From: Planctomycetaceae bacterium
GTDB taxonomy: Bacteria; Planctomycetota; Planctomycetia; Pirellulales; Thermoguttaceae
Direction: 5' to 3'
DNA length: 5,946 nucleotides
Assembly (NCBI GenBank): GCA_031274385.1
Contig: JAISQH010000358.1
Coordinates: 1 to 5,946 of the forward strand
Within the stretch, counting starts at the first letter, position 1. Each line of letters starts with the position of its first letter. A program made the position numbers and the translations under genes. Below are positions 1 through 5,810 of this stretch, piece by piece. The notes under the pieces are model-generated. The model worked only from the letters and a program-made list of their open reading frames with translations. It had not been told where the DNA came from and ran no database searches.

Positions 1-22
1 CCCCCCCCCCCCCCCCCCCCCC
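1..22. other. Homopolymer C run at the window edge, probable assembly artefact
   Basis: The first 22 bases are all C, followed directly by GGGGG and a G/C-only stretch to about 37, unlike the A/T-leaning sequence that follows. Read on the other strand this is poly-G, the typical product of no-signal cycles in two-colour short-read sequencing, and such runs collect at contig ends. The sequence up to about 60 should not be trusted as genomic. A real G/C-rich tract cannot be excluded from one window. Confidence 0.8.
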
Positions 23-74
23 GGGGGCGGGCGCCCCAGGACAGGATGGGCCGTAAAGTTAGAACAAACGGAAA

Positions 75-166
75 ATGAAACGTTTTCATTTTCCAAACAT
101 GGTTTTGTCAATTCACCGCATTTCACTTTCGGTTTACCGTTTGCGTTTACACTGGTTGAACTTCTC
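75..166 (+). other. Displaced 5' end of the DUF1559 gene (suspected one-base frameshift)
   Basis: The ATG at 75 begins MKRFHFPNM in one frame, but the pseudopilin frame upstream of 167 reads SKHGFVNSPHFTFG and then LPFAFTLVELLVV, and it contains no ATG, GTG or TTG start before 167. Adding a single T to the T run near 89-92 joins both into MKRFHFSKHGFVNSP... leading into AFTLVELLVV, a sensible basic prepilin leader of about 24 residues. The predicted prepilin-peptidase cut lies between Ala (143-145) and Phe (146-148), with Glu at mature position 5 (158-160). The residue before the cut is Ala rather than the classic Gly, which I recall as common in this family. A weak GGA purine stretch at 70-72 is very close to the ATG. 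The cause could be a consensus error, a real mutation or slippage; alternatively the start lies outside the window, since the frame is open to the edge. Confidence 0.6.
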
Positions 167-1258
167 GTGGTCATTGCAATCATCGGCGTTTTGATTGCTT
201 TATTGTTACCAGCAGTTCAGGCGGCAAGAGAAGCCGCAAGACGAATGGAATGTACCAACAAACTGAAACAATTAGCCTTGGCAACACACAATTTTCACGA
301 CATTCACCAACGAATTCCGAGAGTTGGCGGTGATCCGCTTTGGACAAATTACAAACAATATGGAAGTGACACTCCCATTGGAGGAGTTAACATTTACAGT
401 TATTTGGTCAACTTGTTGCCTTTCATCGAACAACAAGCCATTCACACTTCTCTTGTTACGATTTGTCAGGCTGCAGCAGCAAAAAATCCTTATGATGCTT
501 CATGGACAGCCTCTCCCGGTTCCGCATCGGGAACATTGGTTGTTACAGCATCGGGAAGTATTCCTTCGCCATTTCGTACAGATATTGCGGCATTCAAATG
601 TCCTTCCGACGCCAATGCCAAAAAAGCCGGAGAAAACAATAGCGGGCTTACTTGTTATTACGCAAATCGAGGAGATGCCTATGTTGCTTGGAATTCAACA
701 AACAGTCATGGTGTTTTTCGATACGGAAATGATTTTGGATTTGAAGGAATTACCGATGGACTTTCCAACACGGTACTTTACAGTGAATCACTTTGCGCTC
801 AGAACGCACAATCCGATTCGAGATGTAAATCGGGAATTGCCAAATCCGCCGTGACCGGAGTTCCCGATGTTTGCGCTTCAAAATGTATTGCCGGCGGAGA
901 AATCGACCCGGCAACAACTATATGGGGGATGAAAGGACTACGTTGGGGTGATGCCAACTCCGTATTTACTCAATTCAATACTGTTCTTCCTCCAAACTCA
1001 GTAAGTTGTAGTTTGACCACCGCAACGAGTATTGCTTCTGGAAACACCTTAGTTGCCGCTTCCAGTAACCATACGGGCGGAGTGAATGTTGCTTTAGTTG
1101 ACGCATCGGTTCGGTTTGTTTCGGAAACAATTGATTGCGGCGATCTTTCGATTGCCCATCGAAACTCAACGGGTATGGACAAGAACGGTCCTTCGAGATT
1201 TGGAATTTGGGGGGCAGTAGGAACCGCCGATTGCGGGGAAAGTAAATCCCTGCCGTAA
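167..1258 (+). CDS. DUF1559 (SBP_bac_10) pseudopilin-like protein, 5' end uncertain
   Basis: This is a member of the DUF1559 family, which is greatly expanded in planctomycetes. Members carry a type IV pilin/type II secretion pseudopilin N-terminal helix and a globular periplasmic or surface domain of unknown function. Numbered from the GTG at 167, the helix continues through residues 2-26 (IAIIGVLIALLLPAVQ, then AAREAARR). It is followed by the family motif M27-E-C29-T-N-K-L-K-Q and N-F-H-D, a K-C145-P-S-D element, D197-G-L-S-N-T, F270-N-T-V-L-P-P-N and a terminal FGIWGAVGTADCGE. The H-X9-DG signature near the C-terminus is present as H302...D312-A313, with Ala replacing Gly. GTG 167 is the first in-frame start, but it sits inside the conserved helix, so true coding begins upstream (see 75-166). 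The gene ends 49 nt before the lipoprotein gene on the same strand. Family assignment is firm; the biochemical role is unknown. Confidence 0.9.
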   Translation: MVIAIIGVLIALLLPAVQAAREAARRMECTNKLKQLALATHNFHDIHQRIPRVGGDPLWTNYKQYGSDTPIGGVNIYSYLVNLLPFIEQQAIHTSLVTICQAAAAKNPYDASWTASPGSASGTLVVTASGSIPSPFRTDIAAFKCPSDANAKKAGENNSGLTCYYANRGDAYVAWNSTNSHGVFRYGNDFGFEGITDGLSNTVLYSESLCAQNAQSDSRCKSGIAKSAVTGVPDVCASKCIAGGEIDPATTIWGMKGLRWGDANSVFTQFNTVLPPNSVSCSLTTATSIASGNTLVAASSNHTGGVNVALVDASVRFVSETIDCGDLSIAHRNSTGMDKNGPSRFGIWGAVGTADCGESKSLP

Positions 1259-1307
1259 AAATATTATTATTGTAAAATTATTTTTTTATACAAAATAAAT
1301 TATTAAA
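1259..1307. other. A/T-rich intergenic gap
   Basis: These 49 bases are almost entirely A and T. An imperfect inverted pair (TTGTA at 1270-1274 and TACAA at 1289-1293) is present, but it has no G/C-rich stem. I see no convincing terminator and no Shine-Dalgarno sequence before the ATG at 1308. A promoter for the downstream pair may lie here, but the A/T richness makes any -10 match uninformative. Confidence 0.5.
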
Positions 1308-1799
1308 ATGTACAAAAAAACTGTCCGAATCTCAACTATAAAGAAACGGGAATTTCTTAAATTTCAAAATGACCGTTTCTTGATTATATTTTTCATTTTG
1401 TCAATAATTGCAATAATAACTTCGGGTTGCGATTCGAACAAATTGAAAACATGGTCAGTTGAGGGAACCGTGAGCATGAACGGTCAACCATTGGAAGAAG
1501 GAATGATTCGTTTTCGTCCGAAACAACAAGGAAATGAACATCCTGCTTACGGTGCGATTAAAAAAGGTTACTATAAACTCCAAACTTCGGGAGGAGATTT
1601 TGAAGCCGGAGCAGTACCCGGTGATTATTTTGTAACTTTTTCTGTTTTATCTGTGTCCCAATCAGATGATCCTGATGCGGAATCTGTTGAAACGCTTCCT
1701 AAACTTTACACCGAGACGGACACAACGCCTTTTTCCGTAACGGTTGTTAAGGGCAAAAATGTTTTTAATTTTGAACTTCAAACCAATCCAACATTTTGA
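1308..1799 (+). CDS. Small lipoprotein with transthyretin/carboxypeptidase-regulatory-like domain
   Basis: The product is a 163-residue predicted lipoprotein. A basic N-terminus (K3, K4, R7, K12, K13, R14) leads to a hydrophobic segment at about 24-38 and a lipobox-like T-S-G-C with the acceptor Cys at 41, so the mature protein would start at C41 and be membrane-anchored. The mature part opens with VEGTVSMNGQPLEEGMIRF (about 51-69), the pattern of the beta-sandwich carboxypeptidase-regulatory/transthyretin-like lipoproteins abundant in planctomycetes (V-x-G-x-V-x-x-N/D-G-x-P-L). Later elements GAIKKGYYKL and VPGDYFVTF fit the following strands of that fold. The ATG at 1308 has no visible Shine-Dalgarno sequence, and the pre-Cys segment is longer than usual, so the signal peptide may really start somewhat later. 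The stop codon overlaps the ribosome-binding site of the next gene. Function is unknown; binding or scaffolding at the envelope is inference. Confidence 0.87.
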   Translation: MYKKTVRISTIKKREFLKFQNDRFLIIFFILSIIAIITSGCDSNKLKTWSVEGTVSMNGQPLEEGMIRFRPKQQGNEHPAYGAIKKGYYKLQTSGGDFEAGAVPGDYFVTFSVLSVSQSDDPDAESVETLPKLYTETDTTPFSVTVVKGKNVFNFELQTNPTF

Positions 1800-1805
1800 G
1801 GGTGA
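1798..1805 (+). promoter_or_regulatory. Shine-Dalgarno sequence for the oxidoreductase gene
   Basis: GAGGGTGA ends 3 bases before the ATG at 1809, with its GAGGG core (1798-1802) six bases upstream. It resembles the GGAGGTGA complement of the 16S rRNA 3' end. It overlaps the TGA stop of the lipoprotein gene (1797-1799), so ribosomes finishing that gene could reinitiate here. It is the only strong Shine-Dalgarno sequence among the three genes and it fixes the start of the large ORF. Confidence 0.7.
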
Positions 1806-1808
1806 TTT

Positions 1809-4800
1809 ATGAATTCTGAAAAAATTGTTTCGTATGTCTTTTTGTTTATTTTTGTCGTATTTTCTTTTTGTCATCCTTGTCGTTCTGACGAGGTGATTGG
1901 CACATCGGATCGAACGTTGCCAATTGCTTACAAGGTTGACGTACTTATTTTGGGCGGTTCGACCGGTGCGGTGGCTGCGGCTCAGGAAGCGTCTAAAACC
2001 GGTGCGGAAACAATGTTGTTGACTCAGTATCCCTATCTTGGCGAAGACCTGACGGCAACGCTTCGGCTTTGGCATAACGAAAACGATAAGAATCAAGTTA
2101 CCGATCCGCTTTTCGAAACGTTAATAAATGATCCGATTTACGGAACAAAAAGCGAATCGGAACTGGAATTATTATTACGGCATCCGAAAAAGTTACCGTT
2201 CACTTATGAAGTGCTTCAGGAAATTGCTTCTCAACATCCCGAAACGCGTGAGAAAAATCGTTTGATTGACGGCAACGCCGCTTCGCCGCGCAATGATAGT
2301 CTGCAAGTCAACGGCAATATGACTGTTGTACTTGATTTGGGAGCGAAACAAGATGTCGGGGTTGTTTCGTTTATTCCGTTTTATCGCAAGGGTCATTTTG
2401 CGGTTGAAAAAGTTGATTTCTTTATGAGTAACAATAAAGCCGATTGGACGCCCATCGGTACGGCAAAACGTGACACGAAAAAACTTCCCATTGCGGATTC
2501 GGCAGAGACTTTATCGCTCAAACTCGAACGATCCATTCAAATGCGGTACGTTAAAATCGAAGCCGTGATTGAAAAAACGTCACGGATTTTGCTTCTTGGC
2601 GAGATTGTTGTGCTTGCCAACCGAACCGATTTAACAACAGCGGTTCCTATAACGAAAAATGATCAAACCTTCAAAACAACCGAGCCGCCGCGTCCGCTTC
2701 ATATCAAACAGACGCTTGACGAAACGTTGCTTCAATCGAATGTCAAATTTCTTTACGGAACGTATATTACGGAGTTGCTGACTGATTCCAAAGGCGAGGT
2801 TCGCGGTGCGGTGATAACGTCTCGATCCGGTCGTCAGGCGATTATTGCTAAAAGCGTGATTGACGCGCGTAACGATTATAAAGAGCTACTCGAATCTAAT
2901 AAAGGAAACGAGTTTGTGAAAATCGAATACGTTGTTGTCGGAGGTCGCGAGGTTCCGTTTGAAAAGGACAAGTATTTGTTGTTACAAAGCGGAATTTGTG
3001 AAACGATGGGAAAACCGTATCATGCTCATTGGCCCAATCAAGCCAAAACCGAAGGCGGAGAATTTCCGATTTTCCGATACACATTTGAAATCAAACGCGA
3101 TGATGCTGAAAAAGCGTTTGGCGGTGATCCGGTTAAACTTGGTCAACTTGAAACGGAAATTCGTCTGGCAACCTATCATCAGGATCAACAGTTCACATCG
3201 GATCGAATTACATTACATCCCGGTTCGGCTGTTGCAGATTCTTTGAAACTTGGTAATTGTTTCGGTAAGGAATCAATTATCAAGGGTCGGGGACTTGGTC
3301 GTGACGCGGGGCAATCGGCACTCACTCAGGAACCGGTTACAACCAGTTCGCTCAAAGTGACGCCGTTTCACGTTACAACAAATGAGACGATTTTAGCCGG
3401 TGATGTTCGGGAACTTCTTGATGGGATTCGACCGTACGAAAAGCCGCTTGGATTTGTTCACGAGCATGGATTGAGGATTCCGATTGCTGCGTCTTATGAT
3501 GTGGTGGTGGTGGGCGGCGGGACAACAGGTGCTCCGGCGGGAATTGCGGCGGCAAGAGCCGGAGCGAAAACATTGGTTGCCGAATTTTTGCACGATATGG
3601 GCGGAGTCGGGACAATGGGTTCGATTGCCGGATATTACTGGGGAAATCGAGTTGGTTTTACGGACGAAATTACGCCGGGCAAACGATCCTGGAATACTGT
3701 ACATAAAGCCCAAACATGGCGTACCAAACTCCGTGAGGCGGGCGGTGACGCTTGGTACGGTGTTCTCGGAGCGGGCGCGGTTGTCGATCTCAAACCGGAT
3801 GCCGAAGGACGAACGGTGGTCAAGGGCGTATTACTTGCAACAGAATGGGGACCCAAAATTGTTTTGGCAAAAGTAGTAATTGATACAACAGGCAACGGCG
3901 ATATTGCCATGACAGCGGGCGCAAAAATGATGTACGTTACGGAAAATGAAATTACCGTACAAGGTGCCGGTCTTTCGCCTCGTTATCTTGGCGGTCGTTA
4001 CATGAATAACGATTATACGTACATTGACGACACAGACCCGATTGATGCGACGCATGTTTTTGTCTACGGTAAGGGAAAATTTCCGACGGCATTTGATCAG
4101 GGTAAAATTCTCAATACACGGGAACGCCGCCGTATTGTTGGAGAATTTACTTTTACGCCGCTTGACCAACTCAATTTACGTACCTATCCTGACAGTATTG
4201 CCCGTTCGTACAGTAATTTCGACACGCACGGTTACACGATTGAACCGTACTTGGAGATTGTTCATCCGAAAAAGGTTGGAATTTTTGCGTATTATCCTTA
4301 TCGTAGCAGTATTCCGAAAGGACTGGACGGCATTTTGGTTGGGGCATTGGCAACGAGTTGTCATCGTGATGCGTTGCCGTTGATTCGAATGCAGGCGGAC
4401 TTGCAAAATCAAGGCTATGGACTGGGTTATGCTGCTGCTGTTTCGATAAAAGACGGTGTTTCTGTGCGCAATGTTGATATTCGTAAGATTCAGAAACATC
4501 TTGTTGAGATTGGCAATCTTCCCGAATCGGTGTTAACGGAAACGGACAATTATGAAACATTAAAATCGAAACTTCCTGATGCCGTTAAAACCATTCCCAA
4601 TCAATATGAAGGTGCCGCCTTGGTGATGTGGTACCCGGAAGAATCGAAACCGTTACTTCGTAACGCTTATGCGGAAGCAACTGATTTTGACGCGAAACTT
4701 GCTTACGCTAAAATTTTGGCGGCTTATGGTGACGCGACCGGCGAGGCGGCATTGTTGGAATCGCTGAAAAAATTTGAAACGTGGGACGAAGGTTGGAATT

Positions 4801-5258
4801 TCAAAGGCATGAGTCAATTCGGAATGGCATCGAGTCCGCTTGATCAGGTGATCATGATGCTTGGACGCATTCGTAGTAAAGCGGCGGTTCCGTTAATTGT
4901 GAAACGATTATCGGAATTAAAACAGGAAGATGATTTTTCGCATCATCGTGCTTGTATTTTGGCGTTGGAATGGATTGGCGAGGGCGCACCTGCGTTAGCC
5001 GATCATTTATTGAAACCGAATATGATGGGATATGTACATGATTCGATTTCAACGGCGGAAAAGCGTGACCGTGAAGACCCTAAAGTTGCATTAGGTGAAA
5101 AGAGCCGTCGTGATTCATTAATTGAACTTGGAGCCGCTCGTGCGTTATATCGGCTTGGCGATGTTGACGGTTTGGGCAAACGGGTACTGGAAGCCTATTC
5201 CAAAGACTTGCGAGGTCATTTCGCCCGCCACGCCGCTGAAACATTAAATAAGCAATAG
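1809..5258 (+). CDS. Exported tandem FAD-dependent oxidoreductase with F5/8C-like insertion and HEAT-like C-terminus
   Basis: The 1149-residue protein starts with a Sec-type signal peptide (hydrophobic residues 6-20, cut plausibly after S26), with no twin-arginine and no good lipobox at C21 or C24. Domain order: a first FAD-type Rossmann unit (VDVLILGGSTGAVAAA, 43-58); an inserted galactose-binding/F5/8 type C-like beta domain (about 129-271, RLIDGN at 151-156, then VVLDLG, and ending near GEIVVLA); the rest of the first unit, ending at VIDARND (350-356); a middle region of unclear fold (about 357-560); a second FAD unit with V565-VVVGGGTTG (G569, G571, G574), E592, H595-DMGGVG, the late motif D692-TTGNGD and a C-terminal GLGYAAA (871-877); then HEAT-like helical repeats (about 955-1149). 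The second unit matches the FAD-dependent oxidoreductase family PF12831. The first has degraded cofactor motifs. Its substrate is unknown; relatives are sometimes labelled xanthan lyase on weak grounds. It probably forms an operon with the lipoprotein gene. Confidence 0.88.
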   Translation: MNSEKIVSYVFLFIFVVFSFCHPCRSDEVIGTSDRTLPIAYKVDVLILGGSTGAVAAAQEASKTGAETMLLTQYPYLGEDLTATLRLWHNENDKNQVTDPLFETLINDPIYGTKSESELELLLRHPKKLPFTYEVLQEIASQHPETREKNRLIDGNAASPRNDSLQVNGNMTVVLDLGAKQDVGVVSFIPFYRKGHFAVEKVDFFMSNNKADWTPIGTAKRDTKKLPIADSAETLSLKLERSIQMRYVKIEAVIEKTSRILLLGEIVVLANRTDLTTAVPITKNDQTFKTTEPPRPLHIKQTLDETLLQSNVKFLYGTYITELLTDSKGEVRGAVITSRSGRQAIIAKSVIDARNDYKELLESNKGNEFVKIEYVVVGGREVPFEKDKYLLLQSGICETMGKPYHAHWPNQAKTEGGEFPIFRYTFEIKRDDAEKAFGGDPVKLGQLETEIRLATYHQDQQFTSDRITLHPGSAVADSLKLGNCFGKESIIKGRGLGRDAGQSALTQEPVTTSSLKVTPFHVTTNETILAGDVRELLDGIRPYEKPLGFVHEHGLRIPIAASYDVVVVGGGTTGAPAGIAAARAGAKTLVAEFLHDMGGVGTMGSIAGYYWGNRVGFTDEITPGKRSWNTVHKAQTWRTKLREAGGDAWYGVLGAGAVVDLKPDAEGRTVVKGVLLATEWGPKIVLAKVVIDTTGNGDIAMTAGAKMMYVTENEITVQGAGLSPRYLGGRYMNNDYTYIDDTDPIDATHVFVYGKGKFPTAFDQGKILNTRERRRIVGEFTFTPLDQLNLRTYPDSIARSYSNFDTHGYTIEPYLEIVHPKKVGIFAYYPYRSSIPKGLDGILVGALATSCHRDALPLIRMQADLQNQGYGLGYAAAVSIKDGVSVRNVDIRKIQKHLVEIGNLPESVLTETDNYETLKSKLPDAVKTIPNQYEGAALVMWYPEESKPLLRNAYAEATDFDAKLAYAKILAAYGDATGEAALLESLKKFETWDEGWNFKGMSQFGMASSPLDQVIMMLGRIRSKAAVPLIVKRLSELKQEDDFSHHRACILALEWIGEGAPALADHLLKPNMMGYVHDSISTAEKRDREDPKVALGEKSRRDSLIELGAARALYRLGDVDGLGKRVLEAYSKDLRGHFARHAAETLNKQ

Positions 5259-5374
5259 ACTTTGTCAAACAGTAACGAAAATTGATTCAATGCGGGACAA
5301 TATTCCGTAACTGTCTATTTGTTTTTTCAAGAGTGCGAGCAACGATGCCAAAACAACTCCGTAAAAAATTATAT
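5259..5374. other. Gene-free stretch after the oxidoreductase gene
   Basis: No coding region is supported here. A weak stem (CGGGA at 5296-5300 with TTCCG at 5306-5310) is followed only some 15 bases later by a T run (5330-5336), so it is at best a poor intrinsic terminator. The stretch ends with a first, unpaired copy of AAACAACTCCGTA (5351-5363), which is repeated in the palindromic element that follows. ACGATG at 5342-5347 has a reverse-complement partner CATCGT at 5875-5880, so the element may begin this far upstream. Confidence 0.55.
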
Positions 5375-5387
5375 AAACAACTCCGTA
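5351..5387. repeat. 13-bp direct repeat at the left edge of the element
   Basis: AAACAACTCCGTA occurs at 5351-5363 and again at 5375-5387, a 24-nt period, separated by an A/T-only spacer. The second copy continues into GGAGTTG and forms a complete hairpin; the first lacks the returning arm. It may be a partial duplication of the element's edge. No second copy is seen on the right side. Confidence 0.8.
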
Positions 5388-5394
5388 GGAGTTG
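5378..5394. repeat. Left outer hairpin, ACTCC type
   Basis: CAACTCC, loop GTA, GGAGTTG: a perfect 7-bp stem with a 3-base loop. Its mirror partner is at 5851-5866 with loop TAC. No T run follows, so it is not a standard terminator. Confidence 0.85.
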
Positions 5395-5405
5395 ACTTTG
5401 GATAA

Positions 5406-5433
5406 CCCCGTGCAAGCGGAGCGCAGCATGGGG
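5406..5433. repeat. Left second hairpin, CCCCGTGC type
   Basis: CCCCGTGC (5406-5413) pairs with GCATGGGG (5426-5433) through 8 pairs, one of them G-T. The loop is 12 bases. The mirror copy at 5811-5839 pairs without the wobble. The TTGGATAACCCCGTGCAAGC block around it (5398-5417) is exactly conserved in the other arm. Confidence 0.85.
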
Positions 5434-5453
5434 AAAGTACAAAAAATCAAAAC

Positions 5454-5470
5454 GAACTCTGAAAGAGTTC
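5454..5470. repeat. Left third hairpin, ACTCT type
   Basis: GAACTCT, loop GAA, AGAGTTC: a perfect 7-bp stem with a 3-base loop. The mirror copy at 5774-5790 has loop TTC, which shows inversion and not direct repetition. Confidence 0.85.
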
Positions 5471-5489
5471 AATAAAAAGTGATTAGTCA

Positions 5490-5498
5490 TGGTATACT
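5490..5498 (+). promoter_or_regulatory. Possible extended -10 promoter motif inside the element
   Basis: TGGTATACT matches an extended -10 (TGnTATAAT) with one mismatch. No recognisable -35 lies at the usual distance. If used, it would transcribe rightward through the inner hairpins and toward whatever gene follows the window. The mirrored site in the other arm has diverged (reads GGTTATATT on the minus strand). A chance match in A/T-rich sequence is quite possible. Confidence 0.25.
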
Positions 5499-5503
5499 CA
5501 TTT

Positions 5504-5528
5504 CACTTGAATTTTCGGTTTTATTTTT
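5504..5528. repeat. Left A/T-rich spacer, inverted partner at 5720-5744
   Basis: These 25 bases match the reverse complement of 5720-5744 at 21 positions, with substitutions spaced singly and no gap. The similarity shows that the two arms are homologous throughout and are not merely sets of independent palindromes. Confidence 0.75.
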
Positions 5529-5544
5529 CCTTTTATGAAGTAAT

Positions 5545-5564
5545 AAGGTAGGCGACCTCTCTCC
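5545..5564. repeat. Left AAGGTAGGC block, inverted partner at 5668-5687
   Basis: AAGGTAGGC followed by GACCTCTCTCC matches the reverse complement of 5668-5687 at 17 of 20 positions; the first nine are exact. The block is not itself a hairpin, so its pairing must be between arms. Confidence 0.8.
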
Positions 5565-5582
5565 GAGCCATTTGGTAAATAG

Positions 5583-5602
5583 CGTCGGCGTACTCGCCGA
5601 CG
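5583..5602. repeat. Left inner hairpin, GTCGGCG type
   Basis: CGTCGGCG, loop TACT, CGCCGACG forms a perfect 8-bp G/C-rich stem. Positions 5582-5601 are an exact 20-base reverse complement of 5639-5658. Confidence 0.9.
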
Positions 5603-5638
5603 TGAATCACGGAACGCGATGTTTTCCGGTAAACCAAA

Positions 5639-5658
5639 GTCGGCGAGTACGCCGACGC
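5639..5658. repeat. Right inner hairpin, GTCGGCG type
   Basis: GTCGGCG, loop AGTA, CGCCGAC forms a perfect 7-bp stem, and the whole 20 bases are the exact reverse complement of 5582-5601. The arms are separated by 37 bases (5602-5638), which would be the apical loop if the full palindrome folds. Confidence 0.9.
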
Positions 5659-5667
5659 AGCCGTTAA

Positions 5668-5687
5668 GGAGAAAGGCTGCCTACCTT
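5668..5687. repeat. Right GCCTACCTT block
   Basis: This is the mirror partner of the AAGGTAGGC block at 5545-5564. GCCTACCTT at 5679-5687 is the exact nine-base core. Confidence 0.8.
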
Positions 5688-5773
5688 ACCTGTTGGAAAT
5701 TCTAAAAACGGAACGGTAAAAAAAGAAAACAGAAAACTAAAGTGCAGTGAATATAACCTCATATATCAAAATG

Positions 5774-5790
5774 GAACTCTTTCAGAGTTC
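5774..5790. repeat. Right third hairpin, ACTCT type
   Basis: GAACTCT, loop TTC, AGAGTTC: a perfect 7-bp stem. It is the inverted copy of 5454-5470; with the following base, the match to the other arm is 18 of 18. Confidence 0.85.
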
Positions 5791-5810
5791 GAGAGAGTTG
5801 AGTGTCCCTT

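Noticed and set aside
167..169. GTG 167 as the true start of the DUF1559 gene
   Set aside because: It lies inside the conserved ELLVV helix, seven residues after the predicted prepilin cleavage site; the conserved AFTLVE motif is encoded upstream in the same frame.
1270..1292. Promoter (TTGTAA and TATACA) before the lipoprotein gene
   Set aside because: The spacing between the two hexamers is only about 11 bases and the region is nearly all A/T, so matches are expected by chance.
1866..1886. Lipobox at C21 or C24 of the oxidoreductase
   Set aside because: The residues before C21 (V-F-S-F) and C24 (C-H-P) do not fit the L-[AS]-[GA]-C pattern; a soluble exported protein is more likely.
1662..2096. 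144-codon minus-strand ORF spanning the lipoprotein/oxidoreductase junction
   Set aside because: It overlaps two well-supported genes and its translation is a low-complexity basic sequence with no recognisable motif.
3373..3910. Overlapping minus-strand ORFs (80-106 codons) opposite the second FAD unit
   Set aside because: They are antisense shadows of a strongly conserved coding frame, and their arginine/proline/histidine-rich translations show no domain.
5259..5345. Intrinsic terminator for the operon
   Set aside because: The best stem (CGGGA/TTCCG, 5296-5310) is short and A/T-looped, and the T run at 5330-5336 is too far away.
5265..5490. Two overlapping minus-strand ORFs of 61 and 67 codons after the oxidoreductase gene
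   Set aside because: They run across the left hairpins of the palindrome, show no recognisable domain or ribosome-binding site, and are explained by the repeat sequence.
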